From Oxalobacter sp. (GTDB taxonomy: Bacteria; Pseudomonadota; Gammaproteobacteria; Burkholderiales; Burkholderiaceae_D): a DNA stretch of 64,000 nt. Position 1 is the first letter of the stretch, and every line of letters begins with the position of its first letter. Shown here in pieces: positions 35,072 through 44,664 of this stretch. Both the position numbers and the translations under genes were made by a program. Below the pieces are notes generated by a model that saw only the letters and a list, made by a program, of their open reading frames with translations, did not search any database and was not told the DNA's origin. The stretch is from NCBI GenBank assembly GCA_017524145.1, contig JAFWUI010000020.1, positions 1-64,000 on the forward strand. The letters run 5' to 3'.

Positions 35072-36019
35072 GTGTTTTCTGTATCCGTCATGCTGCTGGC
35101 TATTGCAAATATCGTCCTGCCTGTCTTTGCCTTGATTTTTGCAGGCTATTTCCTGCGTTGGCGGCGGATCCTGAGTGATGTCGCCTGCCGGGAACTGAAC
35201 CGGTTTGTCGTTTTCCTGGCATTGCCTGCATTGATGATTGATATCCTGGTCAACAGTCCATGGGAAACGCTGTACCACCCCGGCTTCCTTTATGCGTTTG
35301 AACTGGGTGTCTTCATCCTGTTTTTCGGGGTGCTTGCGGTCCATTGGCTGAAACGGAAAGACCTGGCGGATGCCTCAATCGATGCCACGTCTGCCTCATA
35401 TGCCAATACAGGCTATATCGGCATTCCGCTCTGTGCACTGACGTTCGGGGCTGAGAACCTGGCGCCGACGATGGTCAGTGTCATCCTGACGGTATCGGTC
35501 AATTTTGCAGCATCAATCATTTTCATCGAGATGGGTACGCAGTCCGGGAAAAGCCTGTGGGCTACGTTCCGGCATGTCGGTGTTTCACTCTGCAAGAACC
35601 CGTTGATTGTTGCACCGGCTATCGCTGCGGTGATTATGTTGTGTGGATGGCAGCTGCCTTATGGGGTGACGCAGTCAGTGAAGATCCTGGGGGGAGCTGC
35701 CAGCCCTTGTGCATTGGTGGCGACCGGGATTTTCCTGGCAGAACGGCAGGAGAGGACCAGTATCGGTACATCGATTGAACTGACGGTCCTGAAGCTGATT
35801 GCCCAGCCATTGATTGTCTGGTATTTCGCGTTTTATGTGTTTGAGATGCCGCCGCTTTGGGCAAAGTCGGCGGTTGTCCTTTCTGCACTCCCGACCGGAA
35901 CGGGGCCTTTCATGCTGGCAGAACTGTATGGCAGGGGCAGGGGGATTGCTTCGCGGACGATTTTCCTCTCGACGCTGTTTGGCATCGTGACGCTGGCAGT
36001 CTGGCTGACTTGTCTCTGA
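35072..36019 (+). CDS. AEC-family permease (auxin efflux carrier type)
   Basis: A 315-residue inner-membrane transporter with about ten hydrophobic spans; ANIVLPVFALIFAGYFLRW at the N-terminus, YANTGYIGIPLC and PTGTGPFMLAELYG are typical of the AEC/bile-acid-type fold. In bacteria such carriers often move malonate, malate or other carboxylates. The start is taken as GTG 35072, with GGAAGG four bases upstream; ATG 35090 is possible but less supported. Substrate unknown. Confidence 0.87.
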   Translation: MFSVSVMLLAIANIVLPVFALIFAGYFLRWRRILSDVACRELNRFVVFLALPALMIDILVNSPWETLYHPGFLYAFELGVFILFFGVLAVHWLKRKDLADASIDATSASYANTGYIGIPLCALTFGAENLAPTMVSVILTVSVNFAASIIFIEMGTQSGKSLWATFRHVGVSLCKNPLIVAPAIAAVIMLCGWQLPYGVTQSVKILGGAASPCALVATGIFLAERQERTSIGTSIELTVLKLIAQPLIVWYFAFYVFEMPPLWAKSAVVLSALPTGTGPFMLAELYGRGRGIASRTIFLSTLFGIVTLAVWLTCL

Positions 36020-36111
36020 ATAGGCTTTCTGTTGTCGATGCTTCACTTTCTTGAAAACTTCTGGCATGTTTTATGGATGGAGTGTCTTCAGGATGGTTTG
36101 AGGAGCTGGTT

Positions 36112-36810
36112 ATGGCGGTTTTGATTATTGAAATGGGCATCCCGCCTGGAAAAATCCCGGAGAAATGCGGCGGGACGGCGCAATGGTTCATCAATTGCCT
36201 GCAGGGGTTCGGGAAGAAAGCGGATGTTGTGCGTCCTTATCTGGGTGAAGAGATCCCGGCGCCTGAAACGGTCAAAGGCGCCATCATTACGGGTTCTTGG
36301 GCGATGGTGACGGACAGGGCAGACTGGAGTGAACGGACTGCTGATTGGGTCAGGCAGGCGGTTGCAATCGATACGCCATTGCTGGGGGTCTGTTATGGTC
36401 ATCAGCTGATGGCATATGCGTTGGGCGGGAAGGTCGGTGCCAATCCCCATGGCGGTGAAAAGGGGACTTTCCCTGTGACGCTGACAGAGCGTGCAAGACG
36501 CAATCCATTATTGGATGGTTTCCCTGCCGTTTTTGATGCGTATCTGTTCCATGAGCAGAGTGTGCTGGTACCTCCTGCTGAAGCGGATGTCCTGGCGTTT
36601 TCCGAGAAGGATGATTATCAGATGCTCCGCTATGGCACGAGTACTTTTTCGGTGCAGTTCCATCCGGAATTCACCCGGGATATCCTGATAGCTGCTTGGG
36701 AAAACGGGATGGGCGAAGGCAGTCCAGCCACCTGTCCAATCGCTGAACAGACACCGTGGCCACGGCGGATCCTCCAGAATTTCTGCATCATGGCAGAAGA
36801 TATCGGTTGA
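36112..36810 (+). CDS. Class I glutamine amidotransferase-like protein
   Basis: A 232-residue cytoplasmic protein with the amidotransferase triad: nucleophile C94 in GVCYGHQLM, H184 and E186 in QFHPEF. Such stand-alone domains (GuaA-N-like, YfeJ-like) hydrolyse glutamine or gamma-glutamyl compounds, sometimes in polyamine breakdown. ATG 36112 with GAGGAG six bases upstream is chosen over the longer frame from 36073. The flavodoxin-like gene follows by 16 bases, likely in one transcript. Confidence 0.88.
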   Translation: MAVLIIEMGIPPGKIPEKCGGTAQWFINCLQGFGKKADVVRPYLGEEIPAPETVKGAIITGSWAMVTDRADWSERTADWVRQAVAIDTPLLGVCYGHQLMAYALGGKVGANPHGGEKGTFPVTLTERARRNPLLDGFPAVFDAYLFHEQSVLVPPAEADVLAFSEKDDYQMLRYGTSTFSVQFHPEFTRDILIAAWENGMGEGSPATCPIAEQTPWPRRILQNFCIMAEDIG

Positions 36811-36826
36811 AGGGAAAGGAATCATA

Positions 36827-37375
36827 ATGGGGAAGATTGTTATCCTGACGGGCAGTCCAAGGCGGAAGGGGAATACCTTTGCGATGGTGAACCGCTTCAA
36901 GGAAGCGGCGGAGTCAAAAGGGCATACGGTTACGCAGTTTGATACGGCATTCATGCGGGTGGCAGGCTGCCGGGGCTGTGATAAGTGCTATTCCCGTGAA
37001 GGCGCCTGTATCTACCGCCATGAATTCAACAAGGTTGTTGAAACGGTACTGGATGCGGATTTCATCCTGATTGCCGCACCGGTCTATTGGTATTCCTTCC
37101 CGGCACAGATCAAGGCGGTCATCGACCATTTCTATGCATTCTGTGTCGGCGGGAAAGATTTCAAGGGCAAGCAGTGTGCATTGGTTTCCTGCTGTGCAGA
37201 GGATACATTGGAAACGTTTGACGGTATCCGTTTCGCCTTTGAAAGGACGATGAAGTACCTGCAATGCCGGATTGTCGATGAGATATTGATTCCCGGTGTT
37301 ACAGCACCCGGTGACATCAAACAGACTGATGGGGAAAAACGGGCTGCTGAACTGGCGCTTTCCCTGAAGCTGTGA
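36827..37375 (+). CDS. Flavodoxin-fold NAD(P)H-dependent oxidoreductase
   Basis: A 182-residue FMN-binding protein; LTGSPRRKGNTFAMV (about 7-21) is the phosphate loop, CRGCDKCY (about 48-55) a cysteine cluster, and APVYWYSFPAQIKAVIDHFY (about 82-101) the flavin-ring loop. Family members with the CRGC-type motif reduce quinones, nitro or iron-sulfur partners. AAAGGAA precedes the ATG. It follows the amidotransferase gene. Confidence 0.9.
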   Translation: MGKIVILTGSPRRKGNTFAMVNRFKEAAESKGHTVTQFDTAFMRVAGCRGCDKCYSREGACIYRHEFNKVVETVLDADFILIAAPVYWYSFPAQIKAVIDHFYAFCVGGKDFKGKQCALVSCCAEDTLETFDGIRFAFERTMKYLQCRIVDEILIPGVTAPGDIKQTDGEKRAAELALSLKL

Positions 37376-37392
37376 TGTGGGGATAAGGGAAG

Positions 37393-37479
37393 TGGTGCCT
37401 GGGACCGGAATCGAACCGGTACGCCATTTCTGGCGAGAGATTTTAAGTCTCTTGTGTCTACCAATTTCACCACCCAGGC
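37393..37479 (-). tRNA. tRNA-Leu (anticodon UAA)
   Basis: On the minus strand: acceptor GCCTGGG/CCCAGGC, D-arm TGGTAGACAC, anticodon arm AGAGA-CTTAAAA-TCTCT giving UAA, long extra arm, T-loop CCGGTTCGATTCCGG, encoded CCA. 87 nt. Confidence 0.95.
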
Positions 37480-37593
37480 AACAGTGTTGCATTCTAACAG
37501 AATGGCAATGTACTCCCAACTGTTTTGTAGGCCGAAGCGGGGAAGATTATCCGATTCCTGCAGAGCTGTGTCCGATGGCTGCTTTGCAGGCAT

Positions 37594-37632
37594 AAAAAAA
37601 CCGCCGGAGCCATGCTTCAGGATTCCGTCGGT
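37594..37632 (-). terminator. Rho-independent terminator
   Basis: On the minus strand: ACCGACGGA and TCCGGCGGT form a 9-bp stem with one mismatch, followed by seven T. It lies about 20 bases after the small gene at 37653. Confidence 0.75.
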
Positions 37633-37652
37633 TTCAGGCAGTACGTAAAGGA

Positions 37653-37847
37653 TTACTGCTTATTCTGGGATTGCTTCTCTTCTTCTTTCTTAAGGCTGTT
37701 TTCGTATGTCTTTATAAACTCAAGACAGAATTCAGCAGCTTTACGTCCGCTTGCTTTCCCTTTGTTGTCCTGAATGATGTTCGGTTGGGTTTCAAGAACT
37801 TTGATCAACATGGCAGTTGCTGCAGAGACTTCTGGCGATGCTTTCAT
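37653..37847 (-). CDS. Small hypothetical protein (64 aa)
   Basis: Not recognised. A 64-residue helical protein beginning MKASPEVSAATAMLIKVLE and ending in a Lys/Glu/Gln-rich charged tail. ATG 37847 has AGGAGGT directly upstream and a terminator follows, so the unit is self-contained. The open frame to 37898 lacks a ribosome site. Confidence 0.65.
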   Translation of the reverse strand: MKASPEVSAATAMLIKVLETQPNIIQDNKGKASGRKAAEFCLEFIKTYENSLKKEEEKQSQNKQ

Positions 37848-38113
37848 AAGACCTCCTGTTAAAGTGACAGATTGGATACTGCAAAGGCAGTATAACATGA
37901 TTCCAGATTATTCCAATAGCGGAATACGGATAAATTTCCAGTGCTGGAAAAAGGAATATCTTTTTAGGATGGGGCAATTCATAGATGTTCTGCTAATAAA
38001 ATGATTTTTAAGATTTTTCAGATGTGGATGGATAAACCTTTCCAAGGGAATAAGACGTAGAATACTGGAAACCGATTGATGTCTTTCAACTGTTTTTTTC
38101 TTTGGATTTCCAG

Positions 38114-38971
38114 ATGGGCCAGATTCCTCCGCTGCATGCGTTTTATCCGGTTGTTTCTTCAGAATTTGAGTTGGTCAGGGCATCTGGCTACACATTGAAA
38201 GCCTGTCTTTACCGGCCTGTTGGCATCGGGGATGTCCCTGGTGTTGTCTGTGTCCATGGCGGAGCATGGGTATCCGGGGACAGGACGGCGGTTTCTGGAT
38301 TCACAGACCTGATTGCCCAGACGGGTATCGCTGTCTTGGCGGTTGATACAAGGCTTGCGCCAAGGTTCCCTTTTCCTGCATCTGTCATGGATGTCATCTA
38401 TGCAGTCCGTTGGCTGAAAGAGCATGCTGCAGAATATGGTGTCGATGTAACCCGTACCGGTACATTGGGGGTATCCAGCGGCGGACATCTGGCGGTATTG
38501 GCAACGATGCGGTATGACAGTCCGGAATATTTCATTGATTCGGATGACATCAACCGTTCGGTTGATGCAAAAACAGCATTTGTTGCCACTTGCTCAGGGG
38601 TATTGGATCCTTTGGCCAGGTATCGGATGGCGCAGCGGCGGGGGGACAGGGATATCATGCAGTGTCATGATGCTTTCTTCAGGACGGTTGAGGTTATGGA
38701 CGCATCAAGTCCTCCGTTGATGCTGGCACGTCATGAGAAGGCTTATCTGCCACCAGCACTTTTTTTCCAGGGAGCGCTTGATCCCAGACTGCCGGCTGAT
38801 ACAGCGGAAAAAACTGCGGATGCCTGGTGTCGGGCAGGCGGGAAAGCACAGGCAGTCATTTATCCGGATGCCGGCCATTCAGTCGGTACCTGGTCCCGTG
38901 ATGCGCTTATGGATATGCTGACGCGTTTCCATGCTTTGGCATCCAGCCCGGGAACTTTTATGTTTGGATGA
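38114..38971 (+). CDS. Alpha/beta-hydrolase (esterase, HSL/BD-FAE type)
   Basis: A 285-residue cytoplasmic carboxylesterase-like enzyme. Oxyanion motif HGGAW (48-52), nucleophile serine in GVSSGG (S122 region), DP near 230 (GALDPRLPAD) and catalytic His in DAGHSVG near 264. Substrates are probably small esters or formyl/acyl groups. ATG 38114 is preferred to the TTG at 38102; neither has a strong ribosome site, so the first residues are uncertain. Confidence 0.88.
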   Translation: MGQIPPLHAFYPVVSSEFELVRASGYTLKACLYRPVGIGDVPGVVCVHGGAWVSGDRTAVSGFTDLIAQTGIAVLAVDTRLAPRFPFPASVMDVIYAVRWLKEHAAEYGVDVTRTGTLGVSSGGHLAVLATMRYDSPEYFIDSDDINRSVDAKTAFVATCSGVLDPLARYRMAQRRGDRDIMQCHDAFFRTVEVMDASSPPLMLARHEKAYLPPALFFQGALDPRLPADTAEKTADAWCRAGGKAQAVIYPDAGHSVGTWSRDALMDMLTRFHALASSPGTFMFG

Positions 38972-39063
38972 GGCCCCTGTTTGGATGGGGGCTGATGATG
39001 GGAACTGCAGGAGTTTGGCTATAATATCTATTTTCGCCATTCTTGCTTTTCCTGTTTCATACC

Positions 39064-40437
39064 ATGGTCAAATCACCTGAACTTTTACTGCCTGCTGGAT
39101 CGGTGGACAAGATGCGTGCCGCTTATGATTTTGGTGCGGATGCTGTTTATGCAGGCCAGCCCCGGTACAGCCTTCGGGCACGGAACAATGAGTTTTCTTC
39201 GATGGAAGCCTTGGAAGAGGGGATTTCTGAAGCGCACCGCCGTGGCAAGAAATTCTATGTGGCAAGCAATATTTATGCGCATAATGCCAAGCTGAGGACT
39301 TATCTGGAAGACATGGCGCCAGTCATCGCCATGCAGCCGGATGCTTTGATCATGGCGGATCCCGGCATGATTATGATGGTGAAGGACAAGTGGCCGGAAG
39401 TTCCCATCCATCTGTCCGTCCAGTCGAATTCCATCAATTGGGCAGATGTCCGTTTCTGGCAGAGGATGGGACTGAGCCGGGTCATCCTTTCCAGGGAACT
39501 GTCTTTGGACGAGATTGAGGAAATCCGCCAGAAGTGCCCTGAGATGGAACTGGAGGTCTTTATCCATGGGGCGCTTTGTGTGGCATATTCCGGGCGTTGC
39601 CTGTTGTCCGGCTATTTCAGCCACCGTGATTCCAACCAGGGTATCTGTACCAATTCCTGCCGTTGGAATTACAGGCTTGGCAATGCAGAGGAAGATGAAA
39701 CGGGTGACCTGAAACCGCTTGATATGCAGGCTTTCATGGAACAAGCAGGCATTCTGCCTTCTGAGCTGGGCAATGTGCCACGGCATCCAGCGGCAGAGCG
39801 GGTTTATTTCATTGAAGAAGGGAAGCGGCCGGGGCAGTTGTTGCCGATCATGGAAGATGAGCATGGTACTTACATCATGAATTCGAAGGACCTGCGGGCC
39901 ATTGAGCATGTTGAACGGCTGGTGAAGATTGGCGTGGATTCGCTGAAGGTCGAGGGGCGCACCAAATCCATCTATTATGTTGTCCGTACCGCCCAGGCAT
40001 ACCGGAAAGCGATTGATGATGCTGTTGCCGGGAAGCCGTTTGACATCAAACTGCTTGGGGCATTGCAGGGTTTGGCGAACCGGGGCTATACCGATGGTTT
40101 CTATGTCCGGCATCACACCAAAGACTATCAGAATTACATGACGGGGGCTTCCGAGCTGTACAGCAGCCATTATGTCGGGGATGTCATTGATTCAGCTGAT
40201 GGCTGGGCCACTGTCTTGGTCAAGAACCGCTTTGCTGTCGGCGATATCCTTGAGGTCTTCCATCCAGCGGGGAATGCGGTTCTGCCATTGAAGGAAATGA
40301 CTGACCAGCAGGGGACACCGGTGACGGTAGCGCCGGGAAGCGGCCATGTTGTCCGGATTCCCCTGGATGCCCGGTATGGGAAGGGGGCTTTCATTGCCCG
40401 GCAGCTTCATCCTGAACAGGCAGGAGCAGAGAAATGA
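39064..40437 (+). CDS. trhP: U32-family tRNA hydroxylation protein
   Basis: A 457-residue U32 'peptidase' family protein matching YegQ/TrhP, which with prephenate helps make 5-hydroxyuridine at position 34 of tRNA. N-terminal PELLLPAGSVDKMRAAYDFG, and a four-cysteine cluster in ALCVAYSGRCLLSGY and GICTNSCRW (about 168-200) that should bind Fe-S, both seen. YegQ is about 453 residues, whereas the rRNA enzyme RlhA is longer, which favours TrhP. Start 39064 gives the family N-terminus. Overlaps dnaQ by four bases. Confidence 0.9.
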   Translation: MVKSPELLLPAGSVDKMRAAYDFGADAVYAGQPRYSLRARNNEFSSMEALEEGISEAHRRGKKFYVASNIYAHNAKLRTYLEDMAPVIAMQPDALIMADPGMIMMVKDKWPEVPIHLSVQSNSINWADVRFWQRMGLSRVILSRELSLDEIEEIRQKCPEMELEVFIHGALCVAYSGRCLLSGYFSHRDSNQGICTNSCRWNYRLGNAEEDETGDLKPLDMQAFMEQAGILPSELGNVPRHPAAERVYFIEEGKRPGQLLPIMEDEHGTYIMNSKDLRAIEHVERLVKIGVDSLKVEGRTKSIYYVVRTAQAYRKAIDDAVAGKPFDIKLLGALQGLANRGYTDGFYVRHHTKDYQNYMTGASELYSSHYVGDVIDSADGWATVLVKNRFAVGDILEVFHPAGNAVLPLKEMTDQQGTPVTVAPGSGHVVRIPLDARYGKGAFIARQLHPEQAGAEK

Positions 40438-41159
40438 CACGCCAGATTGTCTTGGATACGGAAACAACTGGGCTGGAAGCCAATAATGGGGACCGGGTTG
40501 TTGAAATCGGTTGTGTTGAAGTGATTGACCGCCGGATCACTGACAACCATTTCCATGTCTATATCAATCCCGAACGGGATATCCCTGAAGATGCGGTGAA
40601 GATCCATGGGCTGACAGCGGAATTCCTGAGCGATAAACCGGTATTCGCCGCCATTGCCCAGTCCTTCTGTGATTTCATCAAGGGTTCGGAACTGATTATC
40701 CATAATGCCTCGTTTGACGTCGGTTTCCTGGATGCTGAACTCAAACGGTTGAAAATGCCCCCGGTTGCCAAGATAACGACGAATGTGGTTGACAGCCTTG
40801 CAATGGCAAAGCAGATGTTTCCGGGTAAACGGAACAACCTGGATGTCCTCTGTGAACGTTTCGAGATTGACAATTCACAACGTACACTTCATGGCGCACT
40901 GCTTGATGCGGAGCTTTTGGCTGAAGTCTATCTGGGGATGACCCGTGGACAGAATTCCCTGATGATTGATGATACAGGGGATGATGATGGAAACAGTGCC
41001 GGTAAGGCTGATGCCGCTGACAATATTCCCATCATCGTCTTGGGTGCCACAGAAGAAGAGCTGGCAGCCCATGAGGCGGTCCTGCAAGGGATTGAGAAAG
41101 AGAACAAGGGGAAAGCCTGCCTCTGGCGGAATGGGCAGCCTGACAGTCAGGCAGGTTGA
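40434..41159 (+). CDS. dnaQ: DNA polymerase III epsilon subunit
   Basis: The 3'-5' proofreading exonuclease, 241 residues (E. coli 243). DEDDh residues: DTETTG (about 8-13), IHNASFDVGFLD (about 86-97), and HGALLDAELLA with the catalytic His and Asp (about 154-164). The C-terminal tail is acidic and would carry the polymerase-binding segment. It starts inside the trhP stop (ATGA overlap). Confidence 0.96.
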   Translation: MTRQIVLDTETTGLEANNGDRVVEIGCVEVIDRRITDNHFHVYINPERDIPEDAVKIHGLTAEFLSDKPVFAAIAQSFCDFIKGSELIIHNASFDVGFLDAELKRLKMPPVAKITTNVVDSLAMAKQMFPGKRNNLDVLCERFEIDNSQRTLHGALLDAELLAEVYLGMTRGQNSLMIDDTGDDDGNSAGKADAADNIPIIVLGATEEELAAHEAVLQGIEKENKGKACLWRNGQPDSQAG

Positions 41160-41581
41160 ACAGCCTGTCTGAACAGTTTCCTGAGATTGGCTTCTTCCTG
41201 CCATTGCTTCCGTTCTTCAGATGCCAGTACCCAGCCTTTCATTTCTTCCGGTCTGGACGACCTGTGGTTCAGCAGCAGTCTTTCAGCGACTTTGCCATCA
41301 GGATGGATGGCGCCGAAGAAGTTGACGGTATCACCATACTGGATCAGCAGGCAGGGGAAATTCTCGATTTCAAGTGTATCCAGCAGGTCAGCATGGTCTT
41401 CAATGTCAATCCAGATGAAATTGACATCGGGATACTTGCTGGAGAGTGTTTCAAAGGGCTCAGACCAGTTCCGGCAGGCACCACACCATTGCGCACAGAA
41501 ACAGGCCACTGTCCATGTTGAATCAGTCATGGATTCAGCAAAGAGGCGGTAATCCTGTTGTTGGAGTCTGGTAAATGGCAT
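41147..41581 (-). CDS. Thioredoxin-fold protein
   Basis: A 144-residue thioredoxin-like protein without signal peptide; active-site WCGAC (about 33-37) replaces the usual WCGPC, with cis-Pro in ENFPCLLI (about 73-80). The charged C-terminal extension (about 110-144) is not part of the minimal fold. It overlaps the end of dnaQ by 13 bases in the convergent direction. A thiol-disulfide role is likely. Confidence 0.85.
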   Translation of the reverse strand: MPFTRLQQQDYRLFAESMTDSTWTVACFCAQWCGACRNWSEPFETLSSKYPDVNFIWIDIEDHADLLDTLEIENFPCLLIQYGDTVNFFGAIHPDGKVAERLLLNHRSSRPEEMKGWVLASEERKQWQEEANLRKLFRQAVQPA

Positions 41582-41701
41582 AATGGATAATTGTAACAGC
41601 AGTCTTTAGTTGACTATTGGATGTTATTTTAACGTACGCATCTTTTGCCTGACATGGACAATCCTGCTTTCAGGCAGCCAGAATCCCGTAGGTCCTTTCA
41701 T

Positions 41702-42634
41702 ATGACAGACCATCCATGTAAACAGGGGGAACGCCCGGAATCAAGACCTGTTTACCGGGGGCGTTTTGCGCCTTCTCCAACAGGGGACCTGCATTTTGGT
41801 TCGATGGTGGCGGCAGTTGGCAGCTATCTTGATGCCAAAGCAAACAATGGGGAATGGATTGTCAGGATTGAGGATGTCGATATCACCCGATGTACACCGG
41901 AATCTGCGGTTTCTATCTTGGGCACGTTGGAAAAGTTCGGTTTTGAATGGGATGGGCCCATTGTCTATCAATCTGGAAGGACGGAACTTTATCAGGATTA
42001 TTTCGACCGTCTGAAAGGCAAGGGCATGGTTTATGGCTGTTCATGCAGCCGTAAGGCGCTTGCTGCGAATCCCAAGGGTATCGATGGTGCACCTCTATAT
42101 CTGGGAAGGTGCCGGAACGGTATTGCGTCTGGTGGTTCTGTGAGGTCCTGGCGGCTTCGTGTTCCAGATGCTGAGGTTGGGTTTGTGGATAGGATACAGG
42201 GTTTCCAGTCACAGCAGCTTTTGCGTGATGTCGGTGATTTTGTCATCCGTCGGGCAGACGGTCTTTTTGCCTATCAGTTTGCTGTTGTCGTGGATGATAT
42301 CGAGCAGGGTATCACTGATGTTATCCGCGGGGCAGACCTGTTGGATTCCACGCCACGCCAGATATGGCTTTACCAATGCCTTGACCAGCCTCCACCAAGC
42401 TATGCCCATCTGCCTCTTGCAGTCAATGCAAGTCATGAAAAGCTGTCAAAACAGACCAAGGCCGCCCCGGTTGCAGGCTTGGACCCTGTGCCATTGCTCA
42501 AGACAGTGCTGTCATTCCTAGGCATACAATTGACTGCTGAGGATTGTTCTCTTGAGGAATTCTGGAAATTGGCGATTTCAAACTGGGATATTGAAAAAGT
42601 TTATAAAAAACATGATATTGAAAGCCTGATATAA
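41702..42634 (+). CDS. gluQ: Glutamyl-queuosine tRNA(Asp) synthetase
   Basis: A 310-residue truncated GluRS paralogue that attaches glutamate to queuosine in tRNA-Asp. YRGRFAPSPTGDLHFGS (about 18-34) contains the HIGH-equivalent, the zinc ligands are in GCSCSRKAL and YLGRCR, and KLSKQTKAAP is the KMSKS-like loop; the anticodon-binding domain is missing, as in GluQ. ATG 41702 is chosen because it gives the usual length; ATG 41654 or TTG 41645 would add a non-homologous tail. Confidence 0.93.
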   Translation: MTDHPCKQGERPESRPVYRGRFAPSPTGDLHFGSMVAAVGSYLDAKANNGEWIVRIEDVDITRCTPESAVSILGTLEKFGFEWDGPIVYQSGRTELYQDYFDRLKGKGMVYGCSCSRKALAANPKGIDGAPLYLGRCRNGIASGGSVRSWRLRVPDAEVGFVDRIQGFQSQQLLRDVGDFVIRRADGLFAYQFAVVVDDIEQGITDVIRGADLLDSTPRQIWLYQCLDQPPPSYAHLPLAVNASHEKLSKQTKAAPVAGLDPVPLLKTVLSFLGIQLTAEDCSLEEFWKLAISNWDIEKVYKKHDIESLI

Positions 42635-42758
42635 AGTCCGTTGTTAGAATTTTCAGCGCAAGGGGAGACGGGCAGTGTGCTATAATCCGCGGTTTTCAGC
42701 CAGTTTGCTTCTTGGAATGCATGAAGCACCCGTTGGCGGATAACCGGTTTTTCATCCC

Positions 42759-43919
42759 ATGACAGTTTCTACGACAGCAGCAGGGCAATATCAGGCGTTT
42801 TCCCGGTGGAAAAGGCATGCAACCCGGTATGTTTTCCTTGTCTTGGGCATTGCCATTTCTGCCTGGGCTGTCTTGGTGCCTTATGCAAAGGCCAGGCTTC
42901 AGGTCAATGAGGCTGAACTGGGGGCATTGCTCCTGTTGATTGGAACGGGTGCTTTGCTGTCCATGTTGATGGCGGGGTGGCTGACCAACCGGTTTGGCTG
43001 CCGGAAGACCCTGAACGTTTCTACGGCTGTTTTCCTCTTTTCCCTGGTTGTCCTTGCGTTTACATCTGATGTTTTCCTGTTTGGCGCGATGCTGTTTGTT
43101 TTCGGGGTGTCTTCGGGGATTATCGATATTGCCATGAACATCCAGGCTTCGCTGGTGGAGAAAAGGACCGGACGGCGGTTGATGTCCGGTTTCCATGGGA
43201 TGTACAGTTTGGGGGGCTTCTTTGGGGCGCTTATCGTTTCACTGATGCTGAAGGTGGGGCTTTCCATCACATTTGCGATGGCTGCACTTTCCCTAGTGAT
43301 GTTCCTGGGGCTTGTATTGGTTTTCCAGCGTTATCTGGATCCGTTTGGCATCCGTGAAATCAAATCCTCTTTTTCCCTCAGTTCCAGGGGAATTGTCCTT
43401 TTCTTAGGGGTTCTCTGCGGCATTTTCTATATGGCTGATGGTGTTGTCTTGGATTGGGGGGCATTGTTCATGATGTCGAAGGGGAGTCCTGCCGAGATGT
43501 CTGGTTTGGCTTTTTCGGTGTTTTCTGTTGCAATTGCCATTGGACGTTTGAGGGGAGACCGGCTGCTTGAGTGGTTCGGTACCGGAAAAGTCATGGCGAT
43601 GAGCGGCATCACGGCTGCAATAGGGTTCACCATCATCCTGGCAACAGCCGGGACCCTGTTTTCAATGGTGGGTTTCTGTATTATTGGCTTTGGTGTCTCA
43701 AACCTGATTCCAATCCTGTTCTCTTGCATTTCCCGGCAGAAGGCAGTTCCGGTCAGCCAGGCCATCTCCACGGTAACGACTGTGGGCTATCTGGGACTGA
43801 TGGCGGGACCGCCTGCAATGGGATACATCGCCCATCAGTACGGGCTGTATGCTGTTTTTGGGAGTGTTGCTGTCCTCGTTTTGCTGGCTTCGGTCTCAGC
43901 TTGGAAAGCATTGCGTTGA
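42759..43919 (+). CDS. MFS transporter (YbjJ-like)
   Basis: A 386-residue inner-membrane major-facilitator protein with about 12 hydrophobic spans; loop motif GWLTNRFGCRKTL (about 67-79) is the MFS A-motif between helices 2 and 3. MNIQASLVEKRTGRRLMSGFHGMYSLGG is typical of the YbjJ/fucose-permease-like group. Substrate unknown. Monocistronic between gluQ and tsaB. Confidence 0.88.
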   Translation: MTVSTTAAGQYQAFSRWKRHATRYVFLVLGIAISAWAVLVPYAKARLQVNEAELGALLLLIGTGALLSMLMAGWLTNRFGCRKTLNVSTAVFLFSLVVLAFTSDVFLFGAMLFVFGVSSGIIDIAMNIQASLVEKRTGRRLMSGFHGMYSLGGFFGALIVSLMLKVGLSITFAMAALSLVMFLGLVLVFQRYLDPFGIREIKSSFSLSSRGIVLFLGVLCGIFYMADGVVLDWGALFMMSKGSPAEMSGLAFSVFSVAIAIGRLRGDRLLEWFGTGKVMAMSGITAAIGFTIILATAGTLFSMVGFCIIGFGVSNLIPILFSCISRQKAVPVSQAISTVTTVGYLGLMAGPPAMGYIAHQYGLYAVFGSVAVLVLLASVSAWKALR

Positions 43920-43959
43920 GAGATTGATTTATCAGTGAACTGACACCTACAATATCGCC

Positions 43960-44664
43960 ATGCCGACCATCATTTCAATTGATACTTCTTCAGATACTGC
44001 TTCTGTTGCACTGCTTCATCGCGGGCAGCTTCATTCTGCATTACATGAAGGGTTTTCAACCCATTCCATGACGGTCCTGCCGATGCTGCAATCCCTGCTG
44101 GAAGCTGAGGGGCTGGCTTTGGCGGATTGTGATGCCATTGCGTTTGGCTGCGGTCCGGGGTCGTTCACAGGATTGAGGACAGCCTGTGGCATTGTCCAGG
44201 GGATGGCTTTCGGTCTGGACCTTCCTGTCATTCCGGTAACGACGCTTGAAGCGATGGCGGAATCCTGCCGGCGGAAAACAGGAGCAGGACATGTCCTGCC
44301 TCTACTGGATGCCAGGATGCACGAGGTCTATTGGGCGGAATATGCCTATCAGGATGGGAAATGGCAGGCCGTCACGGAACCGCAGCTGTCAGCGGTGTCT
44401 GAAATCCATCCCAAACATGCTGACGTTACTTTCTGTGGCAATGGCTTGACCGCTTATCCTGATGGATTAGAAACCGTGGTTGGGGATTCCCCGCAGGTTC
44501 CAGATGTTTTCCCGGATGCAGAGTCGGTTGCGGTCTTGGCGGAGGGGCTTTTCAAACAGGGGAAAACGGTGCCTGTTGAGAAGGTCGAGCCTTTATATCT
44601 GCGCAATAAGGTTGCCTTGAAAACAGTGGAACGTATGGCTTTGAAAGAGAAGGAACATGCCTGA
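43960..44664 (+). CDS. tsaB: tRNA threonylcarbamoyladenosine biosynthesis protein TsaB
   Basis: A 234-residue ASKHA-fold partner of TsaD for making t6A37 in tRNA. N-terminal IISIDTSSDTASVALL, H in STHSMTVLPML and the glycine-rich FGCGPGSFTGLR (about 66-77) are diagnostic. It overlaps rimI by eight bases, the usual tsaB-rimI pairing. Confidence 0.94.
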   Translation: MPTIISIDTSSDTASVALLHRGQLHSALHEGFSTHSMTVLPMLQSLLEAEGLALADCDAIAFGCGPGSFTGLRTACGIVQGMAFGLDLPVIPVTTLEAMAESCRRKTGAGHVLPLLDARMHEVYWAEYAYQDGKWQAVTEPQLSAVSEIHPKHADVTFCGNGLTAYPDGLETVVGDSPQVPDVFPDAESVAVLAEGLFKQGKTVPVEKVEPLYLRNKVALKTVERMALKEKEHA